Assembly (NCBI GenBank): GCA_028826165.1 | Contig: JAPDFW010000059.1 | Location: 1,005,001 to 1,069,000 of the forward strand | DNA from: Anaeramoeba ignava | Lineage: Eukaryota > Metamonada > Anaeramoebidae | Direction of reading: 5' to 3' | DNA length: 64,000 nucleotides | Shown here: positions 25,127 through 38,518 of the stretch, piece after piece | Layout of the letters: every line of letters begins with the position of its first letter | Numbering within the stretch: the stretch's first letter is position 1 | Notes under the pieces: model-generated | The model's input: the letters and a program-made list of their open reading frames with translations, nothing else | The model's database searches: none | Told to the model about the DNA's origin: nothing | Position numbers and translations under genes: made by a program

Positions 25127-25393
25127 ATGGAAGAAAAAATAAATGAATTATTAAATAGAATTACAATCATTGAAACTCAATTAAGAACAGGAAGTAAAAA
25201 CCAAATTGGAAATGAAACACAAACAAATGAACTATTGGAAACAGCTTTAAATAAATTAGAAGAAAATGAAAGAAATGAATTTCAAATTTTAATTCAAACC
25301 AATAAAGTTTATCAAGAAAAAATAAAAGAATTAGAAGCAGAAATTAATAAACAAAATTACAGAATTACACATTTAAAAAAGCATATAAATTAA
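25127..25393 (+). CDS. Small coiled-coil protein, function unknown
   Basis: 88 aa, beginning MEEKINELLNRITIIETQL and ending ITHLKKHIN. Heptad-like leucine/isoleucine spacing runs across nearly the whole length, rich in Glu and Lys. The codon pattern is non-repetitive, unlike the flanking arrays, which supports a real gene. The ATG at 25127 was preferred over the in-frame ATG at 25046, because the upstream codons encode only a poly-K/F stretch typical of the T-rich leader. I do not recognise the family. A repeat array starts right after the stop. Confidence 0.6.
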   Translation: MEEKINELLNRITIIETQLRTGSKNQIGNETQTNELLETALNKLEENERNEFQILIQTNKVYQEKIKELEAEINKQNYRITHLKKHIN

Positions 25394-25399
25394 TAACAT

Positions 25400-26015
25400 A
25401 TTCATAATCAAATTTATAATTAAATTTATCAACAAATTTATAATCAAATTTATAATCAAATTTATCAACAAATTCATCAACAAATTTATCAACAAATTTA
25501 TCAACAAATTAATAATTAAATTTATAATTAAATTTATAATTAAATTTATAATTAAATTTATCAACAAATTTATCAACAAATTCATCAACAAATTTATCAA
25601 CAAATTTATCAACATATTTATAATTAAATTCATAATTAAATTTATAATTAAATTTATAATTAAATTTATAATTAAATTTATCAACAAATTTATCAACAAA
25701 TTTATCATTAAATTCATAATCAAATTTATAATTAAATTCATAATTAAATTTATAATTAAATTTATAATTAAATTTATAATTAAATTTATCATTAAATTTA
25801 TCAACATATTTATAATTAAATTCATAATTAAATTTATAATTAAATTTATAATTATATTTATAATTAAATTTATAATTAAATTTATAATTAAATTTATAAT
25901 TAGATTTATAATTAAATTTATCAACAAATTTATCAACAAATTTATAATTAAATTTATAATTATATTTATAATTAAATTTATAATTAAATTTATAATTAAA
26001 TTCATAATTAAAACA
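25400..26015. repeat. AATTTATAATTAAATTTATCAAC minisatellite
   Basis: Twelve-base AATTTATAATTA and AATTTATCAACA units alternate for 600 bp. The 210-codon reverse-strand frame over it is a pure NLIINLI repeat and is taken as spurious. Confidence 0.85.
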
Positions 26016-26152
26016 ATTAAAATAAATAAGAAACTTTCACTTATCCAAAAGTTAATTAAAAAATTTTTTTTTGTTTTTTTTTTTTTTTTTCATTTTTTTC
26101 TTTTCTTTTCTTTTTGAATTTTATTTTAAAAAACAACAAAAAACAAAAACAA

Positions 26153-26590
26153 ATGAAAACAATTTTTTTTATCATTTCATTATTTTTAATTTTAACAGTA
26201 AAAAGTGTATCATTTACGAATTGTGGGAATGGAAACGACATGATCCAGAACATGAGTATTGAAATACAGCCAACAATATTGCATGTTGGAGAAGCATACG
26301 AGCTAACAGTAAGCGGGAATCTTATGTCAGACATTCGTAATGGGTCTATAACTATAACGTTATATTATGATGGTATTTTGATTTGGGATTCAACTTCTTC
26401 TTTATGTGAAATGATTGAAGAATTCTCTTGGATGTATTGCCCAATTACTAAAGGTTCCATTTATTTCCATGATAAGCTTTATGTCTCGGATTGGATTAGA
26501 GGTGGTCATTATACTGGCCAAGTTATTTCTGAAACTAAAGAAAATGATCAAATCTTTTGCTTCAATTTTGATGGTCAAATTGATGAGTGA
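26153..26590 (+). CDS. Secreted ML-domain (NPC2/MD-2-related) lipid-binding protein
   Basis: 145 aa. Residues 1-19 (MKTIFFIISLFLILTVKSV) form a signal peptide. The rest matches the ML fold of NPC2 and phosphatidylglycerol/phosphatidylinositol transfer proteins: FTNCGNGNDMIQNMSIEIQP opening, G-NLMSDIRNGSITITLYYDG strand pair, ..SLCEMIEE, MYCPITKG, and the final GHYTGQVI ... IFCFNFDGQI strand. Cysteines for the usual disulfides are present. ML proteins bind a single lipid or sterol in an endolysosomal or secreted compartment. Starting at 26153 gives a proper signal peptide, while the open frame to 26114 only adds leader sequence. It is a single-exon gene followed directly by a 15-bp tandem repeat. 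Confidence 0.8.
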   Translation: MKTIFFIISLFLILTVKSVSFTNCGNGNDMIQNMSIEIQPTILHVGEAYELTVSGNLMSDIRNGSITITLYYDGILIWDSTSSLCEMIEEFSWMYCPITKGSIYFHDKLYVSDWIRGGHYTGQVISETKENDQIFCFNFDGQIDE

Positions 26591-26690
26591 TTTCTTTTTT
26601 GATTTTTCTTTTTTGATTTTTCTTTTTTGATTTTTCTTTTTTGATTTTTCTTTTTTGATTTTTCTTTTTTGATTTTTCTTTTTTGATTGT
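26588..26690. repeat. TGATTTTTCTTTTTT 15-bp tandem repeat after the ML gene
   Basis: Six to seven near-identical 15-bp copies follow the stop codon directly. They may lie in the 3' UTR. Confidence 0.8.
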
Positions 26691-26759
26691 CGAGTTGATG
26701 ATTTCAAAAACGACGAATGAACCAAATCATAATTGATTTGATTGAATCCAAATCCAAAA

Positions 26760-28880
26760 AATTATTTTAATTTAATTTGATTTTAATTTTGATTTTAATT
26801 TGAATTTTGATTTTAGTTTAGATTTTAATTTGATTTAGATTTTGATTTTGATTTAGATTTTGATTTTGATTTAGATTTTAATTTTGATTTTGATTTAGAT
26901 TTTAATTTTAGATTTAGATTTTGATTTTGATTTTGATTTAGATTTTAGATTTAAATTTAATTTGATTTTAATTTTGATTTTGATTTTGATTTTGATTTAG
27001 ATTTAGATTTAGATTTAGATTTTGATTTTGATTTAGATTTAGATTTAGATTTAGATTTAGATTTTGATTTTGATTTAGATTTAGATTTAGATTTTGATTT
27101 AGATTTAGATTTAGATTTTGATTTAGATTTAGATTTTGATTTAGATTTTGATTTAGATTTGATTTAGATTTAGATTTATTTAGATTTGATTTAGATTTTG
27201 ATTTTAAGATTTTAGATTTAGATTTAGATTTAGATTTTGATTTTGATTTAGATTTAGATTTGATTTAGATTTGATTTTAATTTTGATTTTGATTTAGATT
27301 TGATTTTGATTTAGATTTTGATTTAGATTTGATTTTAATTTTAGATTTAGATTTTTAGATTTAGATTTTATTTTTTTAGATTTTGATTTTGATTTTTTGA
27401 TTTTAATTTTGATTTTTAATTTTGATTTTGATTTAGATTTAGATTTTGATTTAGATTTTATTTATATTTAGATTTAGATTTGATTTAGATTTAGATTTTT
27501 GATTTTGATTTTAGATTTTGATTTTGATTTTGATTTTGATTTAGATTTAGATTTAATTTTGATTTTGATTTTGATTTTTTTGATTTATTTTATTTTATTT
27601 TTAGATTTAGATTTAGATTTAAATTTAGATTTTTGATTTTAGATTTAGATTTTGATTTTGATTTTGATTTAGATTTTGATTTAGATTTTGATTTTGATTT
27701 AGATTTAGATTTAGATTTAGATTTTAATTTATATTTAGATTTTGATTTTGATTTAGATTTTGATTTAGATTTTAATTTTGGTTTTTATTTTAATTTTGAT
27801 TTAGATTTAGATTTTGATTTAGATTTAGATTTTGATTTTGATTTTAATTTTGATTTTAATTTTGATTTTGATTTAGATTTTAATTTAGATTTAGATTTTG
27901 ATTTAGATTTAGATTTAGATTTAGATTTAGATTTGATTTTGATTTTGATTTAGATTTTGATTTAGATTTGATTTTGATTTAGATTTAGATTTTGATTTTG
28001 ATTTAGATTTAGATTTTGATTTTGATTTTGATTTTGATTTTGATTTAGATTTTGATTTTGATTTTGATTTAGATTTAGATTTAGATTTAGATTTTGATTT
28101 AAATTTTGATTTGATTTAGATTTTGATTTAGATTTTGATTTATATTTAGATTTAGATTTAGATTTAGATTTAGATTTAGATTTAGATTTAGATTTAGATT
28201 TTGATTTTGATTTAGATTTAGATTTTGATTTAGATTTAGATTTAGATTTTAATTTTGATTTTGATTTTAATTTTAATTTTGATTTTGATTTAGATTTTGA
28301 TTTAGATTTAGATTTAGATTTTAATTTTGATTTTGATTTAGATTTAGATTTAGATTTTAATTTTGATTTTGATTTAGATTTAGATTTTGATTTTAATTTT
28401 AATTTTTAATTTTGATTTTAATTTTGATTTTGATTTAGATTTAGATTTTGATTTAGATTTTGATTTATATTTAGATTTAGATTTAGATTTAGATTTAGAT
28501 TTAGATTTTAATTTTAGATTTTGATTTTGATTTTGATTTAGATTTTGATTTTGATTTAGATTTTGATTTTGATTTAGATTTTTTGATTTAGATTTTGATT
28601 TAGATTTAGATTTAGATTTAGATTTAGATTTAGATTTAGATTTAGATTTTAATTTTGATTTTGATTTTGATTTAGATTTAGATTTAGATTTAGATTTAGA
28701 TTTTGATTTAGATTTAGATTTAGATTTTGATTTAGATTTAGATTTTAATTTTGATTTGAATTTGATTTTGATTTAGATTTTGATTTTGATTTTGATTTAG
28801 ATTTAGATTTAGATTTAGATTTAGATTTTGATTTTGATTTTGATTTTGATTTTAATTTTAATTTTAATTTTAATTTTTTT
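26760..28880. repeat. 2.1-kb GATTTA/GATTTT hexamer array
   Basis: Continuous TTTAGA/TTTTGA/TTTTAA hexamers with occasional single-base slips. Open frames are Asp/Phe/Leu repeats and are not considered coding. The array ends in the T-rich leader of the GMPPB gene. Confidence 0.9.
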
Positions 28881-28932
28881 TTAAATTTTTTTTATTTTTT
28901 ATTTTTCCTTTTTTTTAATTAAAAAAAAAAAA

Positions 28933-30021
28933 ATGAAAGCTTTAATTCTTGTTGGTGGATTTGGAACAAGATTACGCCCACTTACATTTACAAAACCTAA
29001 GCCATTAATTGAGTTAGTGGACAAACCAATCATTCAACGACAAATCGGGGCGTTAATATCAATAGGGGTTAAGGAGGTTATTTTAGCTGTAAACACAGAA
29101 ACAGAAGCAATCAAAAATTTTGTAGAAAATATTCCCGAAAAAAAACAAGTCAAAATAACGCTTTCGGTTGAAGAAACCCCACTCGGATCTGGCGGACCTT
29201 TAGCACTAGCACGTAAGATCCTCTGGGAAAAAGACGAGCCTGAGACAAAGCCTTTCTTTTTACTGAATTCGGATGTCATTTGTGATTTTCCACTTGAAAA
29301 AATGTTGATTTTTCATAAAAAACATCAAAAAGAAGGAACATTACTCGTTACAAAAGTGGAAAACCCAAGTAAATACGGTGTTGTTATTCACGACGATGAC
29401 GGAAAAGTGACCCGCTTTGTTGAGAAACCCACAATATACGTTGGAGATGAAATCAACGCAGGAGTTTCAATTTTGAACTTGAAAGTTCTTAATAGAATTG
29501 AATTAAGAAATTTGTCAATGGAACGCGAGATATTTCCGAAAATGGCAGAAGAGGGTCAGCTTTTTTGCTTCACAATCAACACCTTTTGGATGGACATTGG
29601 GCAGCCGCTGGATTATCTTCGTGGAGTGGAGATGCTTCTTGATTTCGTTCAATTTCCAAAAATGGCTAAATATGAAAATGTTTGTTTTGATGGTGAAGTT
29701 TTTGTCGGTGAAAATGTCCAAATTGGTGAAGATTCTTTCATCGGTCCGCATGTTTCCATTGGCGATAATGTCCAAATTGGTTGCGGTGTTAGACTTGTTA
29801 ATTGCGTTATTCTTTCTGGTTCTTCTATTAATGATTTTGCTCTTGTTTCAAATAGTATTGTCGGTTGGGATTCTTTGATTGGAAAATGGTCCAGATTGGA
29901 AAACCACTGTATTCTTGGCTCTTCCGTTGGAGTTGCTGATGAGGTCTACTTAAATGATACAATAGTTCTTCCAAATAAACAAGTTTCTGATTCTATTTTA
30001 AATGGTAAAATTATTTTATGA
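28933..30021 (+). CDS. Mannose-1-phosphate guanylyltransferase (GDP-mannose pyrophosphorylase beta)
   Basis: Makes GDP-mannose from mannose-1-phosphate and GTP for N-glycan, GPI-anchor and other mannosylation. 362 aa, close to the usual 360. The N-terminal nucleotidyltransferase domain has the signature LVGGFGTRLRPLTFTKPKPL (residues 6-25) and ETPLGSGGPLALA, FFLLNSDVI, VEKP and NAGVSI motifs. The C-terminal third is a left-handed beta-helix of hexapeptide repeats (VFVGENVQIGEDSFIGPHVS, IGDNVQIGCGVRL). It is a single exon with no frame problem. Codon use includes more G/C third positions than neighbouring genes. Confidence 0.95.
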   Translation: MKALILVGGFGTRLRPLTFTKPKPLIELVDKPIIQRQIGALISIGVKEVILAVNTETEAIKNFVENIPEKKQVKITLSVEETPLGSGGPLALARKILWEKDEPETKPFFLLNSDVICDFPLEKMLIFHKKHQKEGTLLVTKVENPSKYGVVIHDDDGKVTRFVEKPTIYVGDEINAGVSILNLKVLNRIELRNLSMEREIFPKMAEEGQLFCFTINTFWMDIGQPLDYLRGVEMLLDFVQFPKMAKYENVCFDGEVFVGENVQIGEDSFIGPHVSIGDNVQIGCGVRLVNCVILSGSSINDFALVSNSIVGWDSLIGKWSRLENHCILGSSVGVADEVYLNDTIVLPNKQVSDSILNGKIIL

Positions 30022-30320
30022 TTAATTTTTCCTTTTTTCCTTTTTTTTTCCTTTTTTTTTCCTTTTCAAAATAAGATTTTGACTTATTTTTCTTTGACAA
30101 GAAATCTTAAATAAGTATAAATAAATAACTAAATAAATAAATAACTAAATAACTAAATTCCATTTTTTTAATTTAAAATTTTAAAAACAAAATGTCAAAT
30201 AAGTTTAATTTTTGATTTTTTAATTAAATTTTTAAAACAAAACGTTTTGAAAAATTTTTTTTTAATTTTTATTTTTTTTTTTTTTTTTTCATTTTTCTTT
30301 TCTTTTTTTAAAAATTCCAA

Positions 30321-32635
30321 ATGTCAATTATTTATGCATTAGTTTCAAGAGGTACAACAGTTCTAGCTGAATATACAGAATCTAAAGGAAATTTTACCAC
30401 AGTTTGCCAACGAATACTTTCGAAGATTGGGACAGCAGATAGTAAAATGACTTATATGCATGATCGGTAAATTTAATATAAATTTAATCCAAATAAATTT
30501 AATATAAATAAATTTAATATAAATAAATTTAATCTAAATAAATTTAGTATAAATAAATTTAATATAAATAAATTCAATATAAATAAATTTAATATAAATA
30601 ACTTTAATTCAAATAAATTTAATACAGATAAATTTAATATAAATAAAATTAATATAAATAAATTTAATTCAAATAAATTTAATATAAATAAACTCAAATA
30701 AATTTAATATAAATAAATTTAATATAAATAAATTTAATATAAATAAATTTAATATAAATAAATTTAATATAAATAAAATAAATTTAATCTCAAATAAATT
30801 TTAATATAAATAAATTTAATATAAATAAATTTAATATAAATAAACTTAATATAAATAAATTTAATATAAATAAATTTAGTATAAATAAATTTAATATAAA
30901 ATAAATTTAATATAAATAAAATTAATATAAATAAATTTAATATAAATAAAATTTAATATAAATAAACTTAATACAAATAAACTTAATACAAATAAAATTA
31001 ATATAAATAAATTTAATATAAATAAATTTAATACAAATAAATTTAATATAAATAAACTTAATATAAATAAATTTAATATAAATAAATTTAATACAAATAA
31101 ATTTAATATAAATAAATTTAATATAAATAAATTTAATATAAATAAATTTAATATAAATAAATTTAATATAAATAAATTTAATATAAATAAACTTAATATA
31201 AATAAAATTAATATAAATAAATTTAATTCAAATAAATTTAATATAAATAAACTCAAATAAATTTAATATAAATAAATTTAATATAAATAAATTTAATATA
31301 AATAAATATAAATATAAATAAATTTAATATAAATAAATTTAATATAAATAAATTTAATATAAATAAATTTAATATAAATAAATTTAATACAAATAAATTT
31401 AATATAAATAAATTTAATATAAATAAATTTAATATAAATAACTTTAATATAAATAAAATTAATCTAAATAAATTTAATATAAATAAATTTAATATAAATA
31501 AATTTAATATAAATAAATTTAATATAAATAAATTTAATATAAATAAATTTAATATAAATAAAATTAATATAAATAAATTTAATATAAATTTAATCCAAAT
31601 AAAATTTAATATAAATTTAATCCAAATAAAATTTAATATAAATAAATTTAATATAAATTTAATCCAAATAAAATTTAATACAAATAAATTTAATATAAAT
31701 AAATTGTATATTTATTAAAATAATTATTTGATTTCTTCCATATAGTTATGTTTTCAATTATGTCTCTAGTGATGGTTTAATTTATCTTTGTATGACTGAT
31801 CAAAGTTTTGAAAGACGAATTGCTTTTGCATTTCTTCAAGATATTCAATCAAGATTTACAAATCAATATGGAAAAAAAGGCAAAACTGCTGTAGCTTATC
31901 AAATGAATGATGAGTTTGCGGGAGAATTACGCAATCGAATGGTTAATATTTAAAATTAAAATTAAAATTCATTTATAAAATTAAAATTAAAATTCATTTT
32001 GAAATTAAAATTAAAATTAAAATTAAAATTAAAATTAAAATTCATTTATAAAATTAAAATTAAAATTCATTTTGAAATTAAAATTAAAATTTAAATTGAA
32101 ATTAAAATTAAAATTCATTTTGAAATTAAAATTAAAATTAAAATTAAAATTCATTTATAAAATTAAAATTCATTTATAAAATTAAAATTCATTTATAAAA
32201 TTAAAATTAAAATTCATTTTGAAATTAAAATTAAATTAGATTTACTTCTCTTCAAATCCTGATTCAGATAAAATCAAAAAAGTTAAAAGTGAAATTGATG
32301 ATGTTAAAAAGATTATGACACAAAATATCGAAAAAGTTCTCGAAAGAGGAGAAAAAATTGAAATTCTTGTTGATAAAACTGAACATCTTAGTAATCAAGC
32401 ATTTAAATTTAAACATGAATCAACAGCTTTAAAAAGACACATGTGGTGGAAAAATTGCAAACTTATGTCCATTTTAGTTTGCATTGTATTGGTAAGTTAA
32501 AAAAATTCAAGTTAAAAAAATTCAATTTAAAAAAATTATTTTTTTGGATTTGTTTGAATTTAGGTTGTGATCTTCTTTATAATTGCTGGAGCTTGTGGAG
32601 GAATGACTTTCAAAAAATGTACTGGCAAAAATTAA
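30321..32635 (+). CDS. VAMP7-like longin R-SNARE
   Basis: R-SNARE for late endosomal/lysosomal or plasma-membrane fusion. Four exons, 30321-30466, 31746-31941, 32240-32491 and 32564-32635, give 221 aa, the normal VAMP7 length. The longin domain (MSIIYALVSRGTTVLAEYTE ... YVFNYVSSDGLIYLCMTD) spans residues 1-115. The SNARE motif follows (KIKKVKSEIDDVKKIMTQNI) with the ionic-layer Arg in KVLERGEKIEIL, then a C-terminal TM anchor (SILVCIVLVVIFFIIAGACG) and a short Cys/Lys tail. Intron 1 (30467-31745) and intron 2 (31942-32239) are repeat arrays. Intron 3 (32492-32563) is short. Confidence 0.92.
30467..31745. repeat. VAMP7 intron 1: AAATTTAATATAAAT 15-mer minisatellite
   Basis: About 80 units of a 15-bp repeat with point variants fill the intron from GTAAAT to TATAG. 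Reverse-strand Leu/Phe/Ile frames over it are artefacts of the period. Confidence 0.9.
31942..32239. repeat. VAMP7 intron 2: AAATTCATTTATAAAATTAAA array
   Basis: Mixed AAATTA hexamers and AAATTCATTTTG/AAATTCATTTATA units between donor GTTAAT and acceptor AATTAG. The splice restores RM|IYFSSNPDSDKIKK, as expected for VAMP7. Confidence 0.8.
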
Positions 32636-32903
32636 TTTAATCTCATTTAATCTAATCTAATTCTCTTTTTCTTTTTTTTTGAGATTTTTTTTTTGAGATT
32701 TTCTTTTTCATTTTCATTTTCATTTTCATTTTCATTTTCATTTTCTAATTTGCTTTCAAAAAAAAAAAAAAACCAAAAATATAAAAGTTTATTGAATTTA
32801 CTCAAAAAAAAATTTTTTATTTCTTTTGAGTAAAATTTTTTTTTTTTTTGAGAACAATTTATTTCATTTTTTCTTTTAAAAAATCAATAATAAAAACAAT
32901 AAA

Positions 32904-34034
32904 ATGAATGATGAAATTCAAGTAATAGTTATTGATACAGGATTTACAAACATAAAAGCAGGATTTGCAGGAGATGATGAACCAAAAGTAGTTTTTCCAA
33001 CAATTATAGGAAAACCAAAAAAAAGAAATGAAATGAATATTTTGAGTTCAAATGAATATTATGTTGGAAATGAAGCAAAAGCTAAAAAAGAAGAATTATA
33101 TTTATATAATATGATTCATAGTGGAATAATAGCGAATTGGGATAATATGGAAAAAATCTGGGATCATACTTTCTATAATGAATTAAGAGTTGCACCTGAA
33201 GAACATCCAGTTTTATTAACTGAAGCTCCATTGAATCCAAAAGCAAACAGAGAGAAAATGACTCAAATCATGTTTGAAACATTCAACACTCCAGCAATGT
33301 ATGTTGCTAATCGATCAGTTTTATCACTTTATGCTTCAGGAAGAACAACAGGAATTGTGATTGATATTGGAGGTTGTTTTACTTCTCATATTGTTCCAAT
33401 TTATGAAGGATATGCTTTACCTAATTCCACAATGAGAATTGATATATTTGGAAGAGATTTCACTGATTACTTGATGAAAATCTTGACTGAAAGAGGATAT
33501 TCATTTTCAACAACTGCTGAAAGAGAAATTGTCAGAGATATCAAAGAAAAACTTTGTTATGTTGCTTTTGATTTTGATGAAGAAATGATTGCTGCAGCTA
33601 AATCCTCATCTATTGAAAAGAATTATGAATTACCTGATGGACAAGTTATCACAATTGGAAATGAAAGATTTAGATGCCCAGAAGTCTTATTTCAACCTTC
33701 TTTCATTGGAATGAAACAACCAGGTATTCATGAAACAACTTATAATTCAATTATGAAATGTGATGTTGATATCAGAAAAGATCTTTATGGAAATGTTGTT
33801 TTATCTGGAGGTTCATCAATGTTCCCAGGAATTGCTGACAGACTTCAAAAAGAAATTACTCAATTAGCTCCACCAGCAATGGAAATTAAGATTATTGCTT
33901 CTCCTGAAAGAAAATATTCTGTTTGGATTGGAGGATCTATTTTAGCTTCTCTTTCTACTTTCCAAAACATGTGGATTTCAAAAGAAGAATATGAAGAATC
34001 TGGACCTTCTATTGTTCACAGAAAATGCTTCTAA
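32904..34034 (+). CDS. Divergent actin-like protein with altered nucleotide-binding loops
   Basis: 376 aa, the standard actin length, intronless. Subdomains 1-2 are divergent. The first phosphate loop is [15 protein letters not shown] instead of the canonical [15 protein letters not shown]. The DNase loop and the residue-73 region are rewritten. The second phosphate loop reads [17 protein letters not shown] instead of [15 protein letters not shown], losing the canonical Asp-Gly and gaining a residue. From residue 82 onward it is nearly identical to the neighbouring actin, ending [14 protein letters not shown] binding is probably changed or lost. It could be an actin-like regulator or a decaying duplicate repaired by gene conversion. 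Confidence 0.85.
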
Positions 34035-34345
34035 ATCTCCCAAAATCTAAATCAAAATCAAAATTAAAATCAAAATTAAAATCAAAATCAAAATCTAAAT
34101 CAAAATCTAAATATAAATCTAAATCTAAATCAAAATCTAAATCTAAATCAAAATCTAAATTAAAATTAAAATAAAAATCAAAATAAATCAAAATCAAAAT
34201 TTAAATTTAAATCTAAATCTAAATCTAAATCTAAATCTAAATCTAAATCTAAATCAAAATAAAAATCTAAATCTAAATCTAAATCAAAATCTAAATTAAA
34301 ATCTAAATCTAAATCTAAATTTAAATCAAAATCAAAATAAAAATA
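34035..34345. repeat. AAATCT/AAATCA hexamer array 3' of the actin-like gene
   Basis: A tandem hexamer array starts within a few bases of the stop codon. It has no coding support. Confidence 0.85.
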
Positions 34346-36103
<1,758 letters not shown>

Positions 36104-36288
36104 ATCTCAAATCTCAAATCAATTTTCAATTTTCAATCTCTTGATCTTTTTCTTTTTCTTCTTTTTTTCTTCTTTTTTTTTTGATAGTCAAAAAAAAGTG
36201 ATTCAAAAAAGAAAAAAATTTTTTTTTTGGAAAAATAAAAAAAAAATAACATAAATTTATTTTTTTCATTTTTTTTCTTTTTTTAAAA

Positions 36289-38070
36289 ATGAATGAAATT
36301 ATATTTTTTGGAAGAAATATTTTACCAAAACTTTTAAAAAATAAACCAGAAATAATAACAAAACCAATTCAATTTAAATTTGAAAATGAAAATGAAAATG
36401 AAAATGAAAAACAAATTAAACAAATTTCAACAAGTTATTTTTCAACAATTTTCCTTTTTAAAAATGGAAAAGCAATAGAATATCTAAATGAACAATATTC
36501 AAATCCAAAACCTGAAAAAATCCAAATTGAAGAAAATATTGAAAAAGTAACTGTTGGTTATGCAAATGAAGCTATTTTAACAAAAGAAGGAAATGTATTC
36601 GCAAAAGGGTTGAATATTAATCCAAAAAATCCAAATGAATTTATCAATATTTCATCATTAATTGAAGATACAAATGATAGAATAATCGAAGATATTGTTT
36701 CTGGATATAATTCAATTTACTTATTAACTTCAAATCAAAATGCTTATGGAATTGGTTCAAATTATTATGGCCAACTTGGTTTTGATTCTGAAAAAATTAA
36801 AAAAACAAAAAAACCAATTTTAATGATGAAAAATGTTTCTAAAATATTTTCAGGAATAACTACAGAGCATGTTTTTCTTTTAAATTCAAATCAAGAATTA
36901 TTTGGATGCGGCATTCATCATTCTGATAAACTTGGTTTAAGTACAACTTTCAGGAAAGTTACAAAAATCATACAAATCCAAAATATTCCAAAAGGTAAAA
37001 TAATTGATATTCAATCTGGATATTCTCATTCAATAATGTTGATTGAAAATGAAAATGAAAATGAAAATCCAAAAAGAAAACTTTATTCATGTGGAAATCA
37101 TCTACTAAGTGGACTTGGCAAAAATGCAAGAGAATTTACTGAAATCAAATCATCTTTATTTGAAAATGATGATAATATTATTCTTGGTTTCTCTGTTGGA
37201 AATTTTCATACTTTGGTTTTAACTTCCAAAGGAGAATTAATAGGATTTGGATACAATGAATATGGCCAATTAGGAATACAAAATATAAATGAATTTGAAC
37301 CAATTCCAATTATAGTTCCAATTCAAATTGAAATTCCTAAATTAAGATTTAATGAAAATATTTCTAATTATCATCTTTCTTGTGGTGAAAACAAATCATT
37401 TCTTTATTATTCTCCTTTTTCTTTTTCCAATCTTGAAGAAGATTTGATAAAACTATTCCGAAGAAAAGAATTTTGTGATATTTCATTTAAAACAGAAAAT
37501 GGAGAAATAATCAAAGCTCATAAATTAATATTGAAATATAGATTAAATCAAAATGAAATTGAAATTGAAAAACTTCAAGAAATTATTTCAAAAAAATCAA
37601 TTAAAGAATCAAATCAAATATTTGAAATGATTTATTCAAACAGAATTATAAATCCAAAATTATATTCTGAAATTAAAGAAATTATAAATTCAAATGAAAA
37701 AATTGAAGAAACAATGAAAAGAATTTATTTAAATGAAAATGAAAATGAAAAAGATTTTATAATTGAAAGAAAAGAAAAACAATATAAATTCCCTAAATTA
37801 ATATTAATAATGAGAAGTGAATTATATCGAGGAATGTTTTTATCTGTAACAGAAGATACTTCTAACAAAGTTACAGATTATAGTGAATTAAGTAATAAAT
37901 CATTTCAAATATTTGAATATTGGATTTATTCAAATCAAATTAAAGATGAAATTGAAATTACACAAGAAATTATTAATGAAATTAAAATTGGAATTGATTA
38001 TTTTCAATTAAATCAAACAAATCCAAATTTATTTGATTTATTAATTAATAAATTTAATAATCAAAATTAA
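36289..38070 (+). CDS. RCC1-repeat/BTB protein, copy 1
   Basis: 593 aa, single exon. Residues about 1-385 form an RCC1-type beta-propeller: AYGIGSNYYGQLGFDSEK, LFGCGIHHSDKLGLS, LYSCGNHLLSGLGKN and LIGFGYNEYGQLGIQN mark successive blades. Residues about 395-470 hold a BTB-like domain (EDLIKLFRRKEFCDISFKTE ... IKAHKLILKYR). A second BTB-like segment follows (FIIERKEKQYKFPKLILIMR, then SELYRGMF). Such proteins often act as ubiquitin-ligase adaptors or chromatin/GTPase-related scaffolds, but the partner is unknown. A short ENEN tract near residue 33 comes from a GAAAAT hexamer repeat. The start is set by the T-rich leader ending just before the ATG. Confidence 0.85.
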   Translation: MNEIIFFGRNILPKLLKNKPEIITKPIQFKFENENENENEKQIKQISTSYFSTIFLFKNGKAIEYLNEQYSNPKPEKIQIEENIEKVTVGYANEAILTKEGNVFAKGLNINPKNPNEFINISSLIEDTNDRIIEDIVSGYNSIYLLTSNQNAYGIGSNYYGQLGFDSEKIKKTKKPILMMKNVSKIFSGITTEHVFLLNSNQELFGCGIHHSDKLGLSTTFRKVTKIIQIQNIPKGKIIDIQSGYSHSIMLIENENENENPKRKLYSCGNHLLSGLGKNAREFTEIKSSLFENDDNIILGFSVGNFHTLVLTSKGELIGFGYNEYGQLGIQNINEFEPIPIIVPIQIEIPKLRFNENISNYHLSCGENKSFLYYSPFSFSNLEEDLIKLFRRKEFCDISFKTENGEIIKAHKLILKYRLNQNEIEIEKLQEIISKKSIKESNQIFEMIYSNRIINPKLYSEIKEIINSNEKIEETMKRIYLNENENEKDFIIERKEKQYKFPKLILIMRSELYRGMFLSVTEDTSNKVTDYSELSNKSFQIFEYWIYSNQIKDEIEITQEIINEIKIGIDYFQLNQTNPNLFDLLINKFNNQN

Positions 38071-38495
38071 AATTAAAATTAAAATCAAATTTAAAATTAA
38101 AATTAAAATTAAAATTAAAATTAAAATTAAAATCAAAATTAAAATTAAAATTAAAATTAAAATCAAAATTAAAATCAAAATTAAAATTAAAATTAAAATC
38201 AAAATTAAAATCAAAATTAAAATTAAAATTAAAATTAAAATCAAAATTAAAATCAAAATTAAAATTAAAATCAAAATTAAAATTAAAATTAAAATTAAAA
38301 TTAAAATTAAAATCAAAATCAAAATTAAAATTAAAATTAAAATTAAAATTTAAATTTAAAATTAAAATTAAAATTAAAATTTAAATTTAAAATTATAATT
38401 AAAATTAAAATTAAAATCAAAATTAAAATTAAAATTAAAATTAAAATTAAAATTAAAATTAAAATTAAAATTAAAATTAAAATCCAAAATTATTT
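38066..38495. repeat. AAATTA/AAATCA hexamer array between the RCC1-BTB genes
   Basis: An almost uninterrupted hexamer array from the stop codon of copy 1 to the leader of copy 2. Long Ile/Leu frames on the reverse strand are artefacts. Confidence 0.9.
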
Positions 38496-38518
38496 TTTCA
38501 TTTTTTTCTTTTTCAAAA

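Noticed and set aside
25373-26005. 210-codon reverse-strand NLIINLI frame
   Set aside because: Product of a 12-bp minisatellite; no non-repetitive part.
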